The notes under the pieces were generated by a model. The model was not told the DNA's origin. It made no database searches and saw nothing but the letters and a program-made list of their open reading frames with translations. This document shows positions 1 through 28,656 of a stretch of DNA of 64,000 bases, in pieces; position 1 is the first letter of the stretch; the number at the start of each line of letters is the position of its first letter. A program made the translations under genes and the position numbers. This DNA comes from Thunnus maccoyii (lineage: Eukaryota > Chordata > Actinopteri > Scombriformes > Scombridae): NCBI RefSeq assembly GCF_910596095.1, contig NC_056538.1, forward strand, positions 34,336,922 to 34,400,921, written 5' to 3'.

Positions 1-2584
<2,584 letters not shown>

Positions 2585-2955
2585 TCTAATCATCCTCCTG
2601 TTCATACTGGATATTAAAAGATCCTTCAAATGTGCTTCAATGCATTTAAAAGTCTCTGTGAAGCTTCAGCAGTCTGAGTGAGTCATATCAAGTGGATATC
2701 TGACACATTTACAGTCTCTTTGTGTTTCCCTGTTGAGCTGCAGGTGGAAGTATAGTAACAAAAAGACTTTGGCACTAAAAAGACTGTAACGTTGACAGAT
2801 ATCTACTTGATTTGACTCATTTGGACGCTGAAGCTTCATATTAGCTTCAGATCAACTTTGCACAGAAGGAGGACTGTGGATTTCCATTGTAAGGTCATTA
2901 TGAAGGGATCTTCTACTGGTCAGTATGAACAGGAGGAATGATTACAGCAAGAAAA
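2585..2955. mobile_element. Palindromic MITE
   Basis: The left half (about 2585-2720) and right half (about 2775-2955) are imperfect reverse complements: both arms carry the GAAGCTTCAGC block, a TATCAAGT/ATCAAGTAGATATC block and an AATCATCCTCCTGTTCATACT block. This is the form of a non-coding foldback element. It sits in the lrch3 intron. Family not assigned. Confidence 0.65.
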
Positions 2956-3333
2956 ACAACCTGCCACCAGGAGTCACAGTCTGATATACTCTCTCTCTCT
3001 CAACATGTGAATTTAAGCACATTTAAACTCATTAAGTATGTTTAATCTTGTATGTATGATGTATGTTTGATGTGTACATGTGCACTGTGGCATTGTGACA
3101 TCGGGTGTGTTGTGTGATGCAGCGTGTAGATCTTATCTTATCTTAACATGTTTCACTGTTCATTTGGGCTCCTGACTGTTGTTTTAAGACACAGTTGAGA
3201 AGTTGTGATCTCGTCCTTTAACGGAGGGATGAGGACTCTCCTCTGCTTGGATTAACAGTATCTCGTCTTATAATCGGGCCGATCGTTTTAAACCCTGAAT
3301 GTTGAGCTGTGAGAGGACAGAAGACACTGAGTG

Positions 3334-3640
3334 TAGAGCTGCAGTGAATAGTTGATTAATCGCCAACTATTTTGATATCGAATTAATTGTTTTGACTTAT
3401 TTTTTTAAGAAGAAAAAGTCCAAATTCTCTGATTGCAGCTTCTTTAATGTGAATATTTTCTGGTTTCTGTCGTCTCTGTGACAGTAAAACATTTGAGGAC
3501 GTCATCTTGGTTTTTGGGAAACACTGATCTACATTTTTCATCAATTTTTGACATTTTGTGAACCAAACAACTAATCAATTAATCGAGAAAATAATCGACA
3601 GATTAATCAATGCTGAAAATAATCGTTAGTTGCAGCTCTA
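3334..3640. mobile_element. MITE with TAGAGCTGCA termini
   Basis: Starts TAGAGCTGCAGTGA and ends GTTGCAGCTCTA, so the termini are inverted repeats. The interior has the GATTAATCG and TGATTGCAGCTTCT blocks found in at least three other copies in this window (11026-11319, 25531-25842, and inverted at 31868-32130). Non-coding and dispersed. Lies in lrch3 intron 1. Confidence 0.65.
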
Positions 3641-4289
3641 ACTGGGACATCTAACAGAGAACTTTATTTATAAATATATTGATCAGAGCTTCATAAATAC
3701 TGAGGGGACATGATGATGAACCTGACGGACGTTTGTTTTGTCTCTCCACGCCGCCCGTCAGACTCGGGTGGGCGGAGCTGCCTCATTATCTAATCAAGCA
3801 TCACAGACATCAAACAAAACAAAGCCAGGTGTGAGTCCACCTTAACAAACTCGGACTGAGGCTTTTTAAAAAGGCTGAATGACCCCCAAACCCGTCCGGT
3901 CCCGTCCGAGCTGTGACGGATACCTTCACCTGCAAAAACTAGCCCCAAACTTCCAGGTGTGCTGGCACACGTTGTACCCCCAAAAGACGAAGCCCCCCTC
4001 CCCTCCTTTCCGTCCCTCACGACTCTGTTCCTCAACTTCACACCGCGGGGACCGAAATAAATCATAGTTTATAGATTGTTTTGCAGTTTAAAAGACCGCT
4101 AACTAGCAGCTAGCTCACATTATTTTGAACGGATCGTGTTCTAACTTTTATTAATTTGAATTTAAAAGCGTCCAAAAGTGTCAAAAAAGACCCCAGACTG
4201 TACTTTAATGCTCTGATATTGTGTGTGTAACGGTTATGAGCAGCATTTTCCCTCATTAATGTCAATAGAAACAGTGAAATCACGGCCGG

Positions 4290-4840
4290 GGACGTTTTTT
4301 GGGGGGTACAATATTTATCACAACACCGGCCCGGTCCCTCCGCAGCCGTTAAAGTTGGATTTTTACTTTCCCGCGCCGCAAAGTGCATAAAAACTGTCTC
4401 TAAGTTCTTCTAACCGGCTCCGCGGAGACCCGGCCGGCCCTGTGTGCGCTCCCCGGGCTCCGCAGCTCACTCACCGGCCCTGGTGGTGTCCGACAGGTCG
4501 TGGTTGGCGGCGCTCCGCGGGAACTCCTTCAGCTTCCGGCCGCTGAGGTTCAGGCTCCCGGTGGCCGAGGCTTCGTCCAGCGCCCGGTCCACTGAACGGT
4601 TCCAGGGCGCCGGGCCCGCCGGTCCCAGTCCGTTATTATTCCCGACTAAAACATTCCCGGTGCCGCCGCCGCTGCCGCCTCCGACCGTGAAGTTGAGTCC
4701 GGTGTTGTCCGCCAGCAACACCGACGCCGCCATTACACTCTCCGGCTGTTAGCTCACTGCTAACGGCTAACTCTCCCACCCAAAACTCCAGAGCCGAGCA
4801 TGCGCAGAACGGCGCTGCGAGACTGGACAACAGAACGGGC
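4290..4840 (-). promoter_or_regulatory. lrch3: CpG-rich start region of lrch3
   Basis: GC- and CpG-rich block around the first coding exon, standing out from AT-rich flanks. An NRF1-like site (TGCGCATGCTC on the minus strand, about 4796-4806) lies 65-75 bases upstream of the start codon. This is typical of a TATA-less housekeeping-type promoter. The transcription start itself cannot be fixed from sequence. Confidence 0.5.
4475..4733 (-). CDS. lrch3: LRCH3-like protein, first coding exon
   Basis: LRCH proteins are cytosolic scaffolds with an N-terminal leucine-rich repeat array and a C-terminal calponin-homology domain; they bind DOCK-family exchange factors and influence the actin cytoskeleton. 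Here only residues 1-86 are present: a Gly/Asn-rich low-complexity start, then the block SVDRALDEASATGSLNLSG and RKLKEFPRSAANHDLSDTTRA, which is the conserved pre-LRR segment. The NHDLxDTTRA ending fits LRCH3 better than LRCH1, 2 or 4. The exon ends in phase 1 at a strong GTGAGT donor, so the next codon would give the Asp that opens the first LRR (ADLSRN in the family). Exon 2 was not found in the remaining 4.4 kb, so it lies left of the window. Divergent from abcf3; start codons are 2.1 kb apart. The paralogue assignment is inference. Confidence 0.85.
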
Positions 4841-6649
4841 CGAACACGCTACATGTATGTTGAAACTACTCTGATCATACTAAACCCAGACAGTTCAACA
4901 TACAACAGCAAACGCACACACACGGAAAACAAGTAGATATTATCATTATATCTTATTATTAGAGTTGCCTTTAAAAAAATGTTTTTAATGTTTCTTTCAT
5001 CTGTCTAAAATGTGCTTTTCATGTTTTCTGAAGCTCATTGTATTTCATCATTATGTTTTAAATGTGCTCTATAAATAAAGTTTAATTATTACTATCATTA
5101 TCATTCAAAACTATACGTCAGGGACAACAAAAATGATGAAAATTAGTAATAAAAGAAATAAAAATAAACTTTATTGATGCAGCACCTTCCAAAACAAAGT
5201 TACAGTGTTTTACATAAAAAGGAAATCAGCACTAAAATAAAATAAAATCAGGCAAATACAATGAATGACATAGAATAACATACTCCACAACAAGAAGTTT
5301 CAATTTCATAGTTTCAAAAGATTTCAAACCTAATATAAAATATAAATGAAAGACTTGCAGGAGACGATTACTTAAAACAAGACTGAACAGAATATTTTGT
5401 CATTATGTAGAAAATGTTTTCTATTTATTTTGGAACTGTTTTATATTAATGATCATATTATAGGTTTAAACTATGTTTATGTTTCCAGGCACACTGATAA
5501 ACTTACTCAGAGAATTTGAAAAAAGAAAATATAAAATTTGAGGTACTTTTTAAACAAGATGTCTGAGCTATAAACTGAAATCATGGAGGAAATGAAAATG
5601 TACAGCATGTAGATACAGTATGTATATATGTTTCATATTTCATGTATGTAAGTGTGTATAAATATTTATATATACTGTAAATACAGTTTGCAGTATTTAT
5701 GTAGGCTAAATACTTTTTTTTTTACATTTTTCTTGTTTTATTTTATTACAGTTATTTTATTATTTGATAGAACAAATGAATATAGTACAAGTAAAGCTGA
5801 TTGTCATAGCTAAGGTATGTATTCAAATGTAAAAAGACAAGGGTTTTTTTTTATTAAACAACTACAGCTGACCTAAGAGTAAAAACAATTTTAAATCAAA
5901 AGAAAAAAGAAACTGAAAGATAAAGTCTCAATACAAGCACCAATAAAATACATTAGAATAAAATGAACGAATAAATAAAACAGATGCAGAACATTAGAGC
6001 TCAAATTTATATATATCTCAGAACAACTTTGAGGCATCTCATGTTCATTATCATTATTATTATTAGTGGTAGTAACATTATTATAATTTGTATTTTCATG
6101 ATGTCTGTCAAAGTCTCACATTTGTGAAGAAGTTAACTGTCAATAAAACTGCCCAGATGTGAAAATGTGGATGTTTTTTTTCTGGTACTCTTGTCTGATT
6201 TTAACTCCACATCTTGTAGTTGTTTGTATTTTTTCTCCTTTTTTGTCTTAAACCATTTTTTTCCGCAACGTCAAACTGTTAACGACTTAACGACTTACAG
6301 CAGCGCCCCCCGGTGGTCATCAGTCACTGATACAAAAGTTTAACTTATTACTGAATAATAAATGGATAAACATAAATCTGGGAGAAAAAAAGGAAAGAAA
6401 GAAAACGCAACATCAAATAAAAAATATTACTATAGTAAAGTCTTAAAGTAGAGCCAGATTTATTAAAGGCTCAATACATGATTCATGATATAAGAACAAA
6501 GTCAAAATTTTGACTTTTTATCTCCTAATTTTGATTTTTAGTTTTATAATTTAGAGTCTTAATCTCATAATTTAGAGTTTTAATCTAATCATTTTTACTT
6601 TTAATGTTATGAGCATTTCATTTAATCATGACAAACTCCTTCTTTTTTA
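4841..6649. other. Intergenic stretch between lrch3 and abcf3
   Basis: AT-rich DNA without a conserved exon. A canonical AATAAA lies near 5083 but no gene is assigned to it. A short CCCCCCGGTGGTCA fragment near 6305 resembles a dispersed fish repeat. I see nothing else I can support. Confidence 0.5.
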
Positions 6650-6829
6650 TTTTACTGGCGGGAATGGGCTTCCATACAGTGGCGCAAATTCTTTCCATTT
6701 TGTCTTTTTTGTAGGCTTTTAAGACGTGACGTCAAAACAACGGACACTCAGACTTCATCCCCCAGAATTCGCGGCGCTGTCGCATATTGGCGCATGCGCG
6801 TCGCGGCTGTGAGTCCAGGGCCGGGTATC
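6650..6829 (+). promoter_or_regulatory. abcf3: abcf3 promoter with CRE and NRF1 sites
   Basis: Three recognisable sites lie in front of the start codon: an E2F-like GGCGGGAA near 6656, a full CRE palindrome TGACGTCA at 6727-6734 and an NRF1 palindrome GCGCATGCGC at 6790-6799, only 30 bases from the ATG. No TATA box. The composition turns CpG-rich from about 6770 and stays so into intron 1. Site identities are seen in sequence; occupancy is inferred. Confidence 0.6.
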
Positions 6830-20664
<13,835 letters not shown>

Positions 20665-21007
20665 GGCCCCGCCCACTGCGGACTGACCACAACCACTCAT
20701 AACATAAACCCCGCCCCCTCTCCTTACAACAACACCTCCCATCTCAGCAGCCAATCAGCTGTCAAAATGGACTGGAGGACGTTTTTTGTCTCTGAACTGA
20801 AGTGTCTCACCTGGTGCAGGTGATGACCTGCTGCAAGCTGATTGGTCCTGATGCTTTTACTCACCTGGTGAGGTCAGTGAACTCTGGAGGAGGCGGAGTC
20901 ATCATCAACCATTTGGAGTTTATTTAAAGAGTCAAACTGTCGTCACATTAAACGTTTTGTTTTGTATCATCAGAGAGATTTTACCAGCTTTCAGCGGAGC
21001 GTCAAAC

Positions 21008-21013
21008 AATAAA
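21008..21013 (+). terminator. abcf3: abcf3 polyadenylation signal AATAAA
   Basis: Canonical AATAAA 344 bases after the abcf3 stop codon, followed by a T-rich stretch (TTTCACTTTGTCTTCTTC). It predicts a 3' UTR of about 365 bases. No other strong hexamer lies closer. Confidence 0.65.
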
Positions 21014-23507
21014 ACCATCAGATCATGTTTCACTTTGTCTTCTTCAAACAAACTTCATCCATATTTATATTGATCAGTTATTGTGTGTTGATGCGGTTCT
21101 GCTCCGTTAAAACCTCTTTGACTTCTGATTTAGTTTTCATACTAAAATGGAAACTAACAGTTCAGAAAAACTGAGTAAAGGCTTTAATCAAACCTCTGTC
21201 CTCCAATCAGAGAGCAGAGTTCAACACTCAGATCAGATCTATAATACTAACTGAACTATCAACTAATCTGCTGATTATTTCTCTATAAGTCTTTAATCTT
21301 TTATCAATAAAACATAAGAACAGTAAAAATCTCCATCACAGTGTCTCGGAGCAGAAGATGACGAAGACCCGAGTTTGCTGTCATTTAGGACCAAAAGCAG
21401 CAGATTTGTGTATTTTTTTAAGTTTAGTTTTATAAACGGAAACAAAAAACGAAAAAGTTCGAGTTTCATTTTTAAATCCAAAGAAAAAAAAAGGCAAAAA
21501 ATAAGTTTCCAGAGTCAAAAACTGCAGATTTTATTTTCATTCCTTGTTTGAATGAAACCATCAGAACTCATAAACTAAAAACCTTCGTTAGACGTGTTCG
21601 TTTCCATCTCACCCGCCAAAACAAATCTCACATCAAAGTGGAGGAAACTTCACAGACGCTGCTGCATGAATAATGAAACTATGATGAAGATGATCAAAGG
21701 CTTCATCCTCCTCCTCCTCGTCAGCTCTGACATGTCTGGTTTTAGTTTGTTGCTCACAGTCCGACATCAGGAACGTTTTGTCGTTTTCTTCCAGTTTCAC
21801 ATCTACTTTAACTTTAACTGTAACATTTGATTCAATGATTCATCAACTAAGTAGATTAATTTTCTTTCAATCAACTAAAACTGATCAACTGATTAATCGT
21901 TGCTGCTTCAGTCAAAACAAACTTTTTTTTAATATGTTAAAATTGAACTTTTCAGTATTGTGTTTTAAACCCAACATGTAATTTCTGCCGTTCGGCGTCT
22001 CATTCAAAACAATAACATAAGACGGAGTGTGATGATGGTGTGAAGCAGCAAGGCATCATGGGAGTTGTTGTTGAACTACCAGCTGCTCCCAGTTAGGATT
22101 CCTCCAGTGTTGATGGTTCAGGAGGTTTTTCTCTCCAGAATAAACAGACGCGCTGATTAAAACCAGTAAAAACACTGAATAAAGCAGATTCATGTGAAAC
22201 ATCAGTGTTTCTCTGATGCTGTTCAGGACGTGTGGAGGCTGAACGTTAGCCGAGCTGCTGCTAACGTTTGTTCAGCTTGTTTCTCTGATAACTGAAGATC
22301 CAGACGTCCGATGACTAAAATCCTTCATCTGGTTAAAAGATTCAGTTAAAAACGACCAATGTGGCTTCAAACTGGATAAAAAGTCCATTTAGAACAGTTT
22401 CTGGTAACAACCTCAACGCCGACGTCTGACAGGCGACCAGATGAAACGGATCAATACTTTGATTACAACTACAGATTCCTCTGAGTTTGAAGGTTGTTGG
22501 AAACTTTTTGGATAATTTAAGTTCAACAAAATACATCACATAGGTCTAGTAGTTTATAGACATTTTAATATGGAAACGTTTCATATTGGGCCTTTAAAGC
22601 TGATCAGAGTATTGATGCTGAATTAAAACATGTTTTATGGTTGTTGTTACAACTCAAACAACAACAGCTGAGACGGACAGGAAACGAGACAGATGGTATA
22701 AACTCACTAAGACTAACCAATCAGCTACCAGCTGATTATACTGATTATATAAACCAAACTTCTTTCATGGTAAAACAAAACCTGTAAAAAGAGTGAAATA
22801 TTCCTGAGAACTGATCAAACTTCAGGCCTGAAGTCGTCTGTACTGATTTAATGCAGATTATAACAAACTAAATGATGTAAATCTGAATATTCTGTTTAAT
22901 ATCAAACCTCGTATCAATACTGTACAAACATTTTTTATTCAAGAAATGAAAACAATCATGTTTTTACTGATTTTGTGACGTCAGCTGACTCAAAGTGACC
23001 TTCACGTCTGTAAAGGTCATTTTCACCACGTTGGTCACGTGACTTTAGGAAACGAGGACAACTTCCTGTGACGTTTTTCTCTCTGCAGGATGATTTTTAA
23101 TAGAAATAAAATCAGTCTGAAGGCTGACGGAGGTTTTGGAGAATCAGCAGGAGCGTTTTTTTTGTTTATTTATATTTTAAGCATATAACTGAATAAATAA
23201 ATAAAACAACAGTTTCTCTTTATCTTCTGTCCTTTGACCAGAAACGTCTCAGATTCTCACTTTTATCACATTTAGCAGCATTTTATAACAAGCTGATGCT
23301 TTTCTCTGGCAGCTTTAAACATCTTTAATTATGTTTCTGTTATTGTTATGAGTTCTCTCTTACGTCATATAGACTGTTTTTAATTTCATTTTTAATGACT
23401 TTACTGTCCAATTTAAAATATTCAATCATCTGTCGTCTTTGTGTCGGCAAGGAAAAACCTTCTCTAACGAATTCCCCCCAATATATCGATTTACAGATAG
23501 CAGGATT
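21014..23507. other. Intergenic DNA between convergent abcf3 and YqaJ gene
   Basis: AT-rich sequence with no conserved exon on either strand. Short open frames lack any family signature. Confidence 0.5.
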
Positions 23508-24982
23508 AAACCATATATATTAAACCATATAGATTAAACATATAGATTATACCATATATACTAAACCATATAGATTAAACCATATATACTAAACCATATA
23601 GATTAAACCATATATACTAAACCATATATATTAAACCATATATACTAAACCATATATACTAAACCATATAGATTAAACCATATATACTAAACCATATATA
23701 TTAAACCATATATACTAAACCATATATACTAAACCATATAGATTAAACCATATATACTAAACCATATATATTAAACCATATATACTAAACCATATAGATT
23801 AAACCATATATATTAAACCATATATACTAAACCATATAGATTAAACCATATATACTAAACCATATAGATTATACCATATATACTAAACCATATAGATTAA
23901 ACCATATATATTAAACCATATAGATTAAACCATATATATTAAACCATATATACTAAACCATATAGATTAAACCATATATACTAAACCATATAGATTATAC
24001 CATATATACTAAACCATATAGATTAAACCATATATACTAAACCATATAGATTATACCATATATACTAAACCATATAGATTAAACCATATATACTAAACCA
24101 TATAGATTAAACATATAGATTATACCATATATACTAAAACATATAGATTAAACCATATATACTAAACCATATAGATTAAACCATATAGATTAAAACATAT
24201 AGATTAAACCATATATACTAAACCATATAGATTAAAACATATAGATTAAACCATATAGATTATACCATATATACTAAACCATATAGATTAAACCATATAT
24301 ACTAAACCATATAGATTAAACATATAGATTATACCATATATACTAAAACATATAGATTAAACCATATATACTAAACCATATAGATTAAACCATATAGATT
24401 AAAACATATAGATTAAACCATATATACTAAACCATATAGATTAAACCATATAGATTAAAACATATAGATTAAACCATATATACTAAACCATATAGATTAA
24501 ACCATATAGATTAAACCATATAGATTAAACCATATTTACTAAACCATATAGATTAAACCATATAGATTAAACCATATATACTAAACCATATAGATTAAAA
24601 CATATAGATTAAACATATAGATTATACCATATATACTAGAACATATACACTAAACCATGTAGATTAAACCATATATACTAAACCATATAGATTAAACCAT
24701 ATATATTAAACCATATAGATTAAACCGTATATATTAAACCATATAGATTAAACCATATATATTAAACCATATAGATTAAACCATATATACTAAACCATAT
24801 ATATTAAACCATGTAGATTAAACCATATATACTAAACCATATAGATTAAAACATATAGATTAAAACATATATTAAACCATATAGATTAAACCATATAGAT
24901 TAAACCATATAGATTAAACCATGTAGATTAAACCATATATACTAAACCATGTAGATTAAACCATGTAGATTAAACCATATAG
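23508..24982 (+). repeat. 14-bp AT-rich satellite, about 105 copies
   Basis: Two alternating 14-mers, ACCATATATACTAA and ACCATATAGATTAA, cover about 1.48 kb, with occasional ACATATAGATTAA (13 bp) and CATGTAGATT variants clustered at the right end. Strongly AT-rich and non-coding. Confidence 0.95.
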
Positions 24983-25530
24983 AGGTATAATTTTGTAGAT
25001 GCAGGTTTTTCCATACTGACTCGGATTGTCAGAGGATTGGTTGATTGATTGATTTGTCTCTCCTGTGAGATGATGAAGGTTTTAAAGGAAATGAATCCAA
25101 CCTTCATCTTCTTCCTGTCACCCTGTAAATGTCCAGTGTGGACAAATCAAAGGCAGTAATGTTATAACTCAACATGTGGAAGATCGTAGACTCTTTCATA
25201 CCAACACACCTTTTCTCCTCACACAGAAAATCATTGACTAACTTATTAACCTGATTGATTGAATCATCAGAATCGTGTTAACAGGAGAAAATGTACAAAA
25301 AACAGAAAACAATACAAATAATCAAAGCTTTATTGATTTTAGACTTTTTCAAAAACGGGTTACAAAGTTCTTCAGTGATGAGAATAAAAATGAGTTTGTA
25401 ACAGAAAGTGAAGCTTCTGTTGATCCAAACTACAAATAATATAATAAATCTGTAATAAACCAGTTTGTAACAGATCAGTGAAGATGCTGAACTCAGTTTC
25501 TCTTTTATTGTTTCATTTTTAAATTATGTA
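24983..25530. other. Intergenic, no gene seen
   Basis: Unremarkable AT-rich DNA right of the 14-bp satellite. No exon or element boundary recognised. Confidence 0.4.
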
Positions 25531-25842
25531 TTAAGAGCTGCAACAATTAATCAATTAGTTGCAAACTATTTTTAATGTAATCGGTTAATTGTTCTGATTT
25601 TTTTTTAAAGAAAAAGGTTCAAATTCTCTGATTGCAGCTTCTTAAATGTGAATATTTTTGGTTTCTTTACTTTCTGACAGTAAACTGAAGATCTTTGGGT
25701 TGTGGACAAAACAAGACATTTGATGACGGCGTGTTGGACTTTTATAAACAGTCATCGACATTTTCTGACATTTTATTGACCAAACAACTAATCGATTAAT
25801 TGAGAAAATAATCAACAGAATAATCGTTAGTTTGCAGCTCTA
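25531..25842. mobile_element. TAGAGCTGCA-type MITE
   Basis: Opens TAAGAGCTGCAACAATTAATC and closes AATCGTTAGTTTGCAGCTCTA, with the shared interior TGATTGCAGCTTCTTAAATG. About the same length (312 bp) as the 3334 copy (307 bp). Confidence 0.65.
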
Positions 25843-26066
25843 TTATACATATTGTGTGTATAGGAGCACCTGTTTAATCTGATGCAATCCAACACAGCAG
25901 CTCTGCTATAAATTCTACATCATGAAGCTTCTACATTTTCAGTTTTTGTTGACGTTGTCAGAAAGGTGATAATTCTACTTCCTGTTGCTGCTGGTGTACC
26001 GGAGTGTTCATAATATTTTGTCCACCCCATTAACGTACATGAGGATGAAAGAGAAGAAAACGTTGT

Positions 26067-26072
26067 TTTAAT
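26067..26072 (-). terminator. Possible polyadenylation signal of the YqaJ gene
   Basis: ATTAAA on the minus strand, 246 bases past the stop codon of the YqaJ gene. It is a common variant hexamer. A canonical AATAAA lies about 1 kb further on (near 25330), so the true site is uncertain. Confidence 0.3.
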
Positions 26073-26317
26073 GAGATGTTGATTTTATGAAATAAAGTTT
26101 CTTGTTAAACAGAATATTTGTTTTGTAGTAACGAGTTCTTGTAACATGATAAACATGAGATGATGTTTCTGTTTTCCTGGAACAAACTCCAAACACCGAA
26201 CCATGTCCTGCAGTCAGACTCCGTCCTGCGCAGGAGGAGAGAGGGAGTGTTGCTACACTAGCTAGTTACCATGGTAACCCCTCCACAGAGAGGTCAGGGG
26301 TCGACAGGACGTCCTCT

Positions 26318-28656
26318 CTACAGCTCCGGTGTCCATCCCACTGCGTCCGGCTGCGTCTTCTTTCGCAGGTGAGGCAGGAAGGCGTCTCTGTAAAACACCT
26401 GCAGCTTGGACACCGTCTCCTCCCACAGGTCGGGGTCAAAGGTCACCGGGACGATGGCCGTCTCCTTCAATGTGAAGACGGCGAGGTCGGCCTGCTGAAG
26501 ACCCGTCACTGCCAGCTGACACTGAATCTGAGTGAAGTAACTGTGAGACGTCTTCAGACGGTAGACCGGAGACTGGGACAGGAAGACAAGGAGAGGACAG
26601 GAAGTTAACAACAAGGAGAAGACGGGACATTAACAGCAAGGACAAGACAGGAAGTTAAGGACAAGGAAAAGACGGGACGTTAACAGCAAGGAGAAGACAG
26701 GAAGTCAATGACAAGGAGAAGACGGGACGTTAACAGCAAGGACAAGACAGGAAGTTAAGGACAAGGAAAAGACGGGACGTTAACAGCAAGGAGAAGACAG
26801 GAAGTCAATGACAAGGAGAAGACGGGACGTTAACAGCAAGGAGAAGACGGGACGTTAATGACAAGATAAGACAGGAAGTTAAGGACAAGGAGAAGACGGG
26901 ACATTAACGACATGGACAGGACAACAACAAGAAGACAGGAAGTTAACAGACAGTTGTGGACGGTAAAATGTTTTTTTTACCGTCCCAGGCTCCCGTCCGT
27001 TCTCGTTCTGTATTTCCAGACAGAAGGCGGGGTCGTCCCTGCAGGCGTCCTCCACTCGTCTATGTCTGTGTTTGTAGGGACACTTCACCTCCAGGCAGAG
27101 CAGCCGTTGGCTGGTCCGGCTGTCCGTCACGATGCCGTCGGGGCTGGCAGCCAACCAGGGCCTCTGAGCGTCGATGAACAAACCGCAGTCCTGAACGGAG
27201 ACGGAGCGACGCAACGCTGCGCTCTTCAGTTTCTGCAGGTCCACAGAGACACCAGACAGGTAGAAGAACAAGAAGACAGTATATCATATATTTATAGTGA
27301 GTATATATTATAATACGCTGATATGTTATTATAATAAATGGATGTTATGAACTGAATAGCGTCTAATAATTTCATCATCAGACGGGTTTGTGAGACACAC
27401 CTGGTACCTGCGGACCACCTCGGCCTCCATCTGGACCCCCCAGCTCATGGCTCTGGTCTGGATGCGCCGCTCCTCACCTGCCGGGTCACAGTCAGGTTTA
27501 TCGTGAAAGATTCAAACATGCTGCATCTGTGTGTTCAGTTTGTTTATAAAATGCTTCAGCAGGCCTCGTGAATCCAAACAAAACCAAAATCCATGAAAAG
27601 TTATGATTGATAAACATTTATGACTCATGACTCATAAATATATACATTTTTACATTTTAGTGTCACAATTTTAATCTTTCATATATTATATTATATAATA
27701 TTTTATTTGTAACTTTTAAACTCTTTTTCTTCTTGATGAAAACTTTTCACAGCCTCAGACTGACGTTACATGTAAACAGAAGGTGAGTTGAAGACTTTTT
27801 ATAAAACAGTTTCTATACATCAGTATTTATACAAACTTTATCTCGTGTGATGTAAACTAAACATTTTGGGTTCTGGACTGTTGATCAGACTAATGACTAT
27901 TGTCTTGATTGATCGTATAGTTTATAAAATGTCAGAGACGATGAATCAGTTATCAAACTAGTTTCTGATCAATTTTCTGTCGATCAACTAATCAATTCAG
28001 AATTGACTGAAGTCATTTAAAGACGTCACCTTCAGTTTTAGGACATTTTTACTGTTTTCTGACATTACGCAGACCAGATGATTGATCGATTAATTGAGAG
28101 AACAATCAGATTTATCAATAATGACAATAATGGTGAGGGGGCGTGGCCTACCTGTGATAGCAGCCAGGTAGGAGGGGGGCGGGGTTTTGCTCTTCCCCTG
28201 AACAAAGCGGCAGTGAGCGATGCGGTGAGCCACAGAAGCTGTGATCCGGTTCTTCCTCCAGGTGAACCAGTCCTGGTTGGTGCTCTGTCCGCGAGTCAGA
28301 ACCTCCACCTGCTCCACCACACACCTGTCCAGCCTGACGCCCAGACCCACAGGGACCTGCTCCGGTCTGGGAGGATCTGCTGGACGAGGATCTGGATCTG
28401 CAGCAGCTCTCTGATCCGCTTTCTTTGTCTGTTTCTGGTTGCGTTTCACTGCAGGAACCGGATCAGCCTGAGCAGTCTGATCAGCATCCTGGTTCTGCTG
28501 GACTGCTTTAATCCCAGTCTGAGCTCCAGGTTTGGTCTTGTGGGTTTGTCTGGTTCCTGTTTTTGCTGGTGGTCCAGTCTGGATGGTCGGGTGGTACCGG
28601 ACCTGAGGCAGGACGGGCTTCTGGTTCTTGTTGGTTTGTTGATTCTGCATTTTCAT
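26318..28656 (-). CDS. YqaJ / lambda-exonuclease-like nuclease protein, 4 exons
   Basis: Exons on the minus strand: 28656-28152, 27477-27401, 27232-26981, 26572-26318; all GT-AG and in frame, 1089 nt, 362 residues. Residues 1 to about 120 are a low-complexity Gln/Pro/Lys/Asp-rich linker. The nuclease domain follows: WFTWRKNRITAS near 135-146 (RITAS block), AMSWGVQMEAEVVRRY at 178-193 with Glu186, SPDG with Asp226, LEVKCPY with Glu242 and Lys244, and HSYFTQIQCQLAVTG at 288-302. This is the PD-(D/E)XK arrangement (D, then ExK, then Q) of YqaJ-family viral-recombinase-type exonucleases, so the protein probably digests DNA ends; substrate and partner are unknown. All visible catalytic residues are kept. 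It could be a host gene domesticated from a transposon or virus-like ancestor, since this domain is frequent in fish transposon proteins, but the splicing and intact frame argue for a working gene. No symbol assigned. Confidence 0.8.
26580..26945 (-). repeat. 50-bp minisatellite in intron 3 of the YqaJ gene
   Basis: Unit beginning GACGGGACGTTAACAGCAAG and continuing with GACAAGACAGGAAGTTAAGG, about seven copies of about 50 bases. On the transcribed strand it is pyrimidine-rich and starts right beside the exon 4 acceptor (CCTGTCCCAG). Confidence 0.9.

Noticed and set aside
26912..27313. 133-codon plus-strand frame
   Set aside because: Antisense of YqaJ exon 3.
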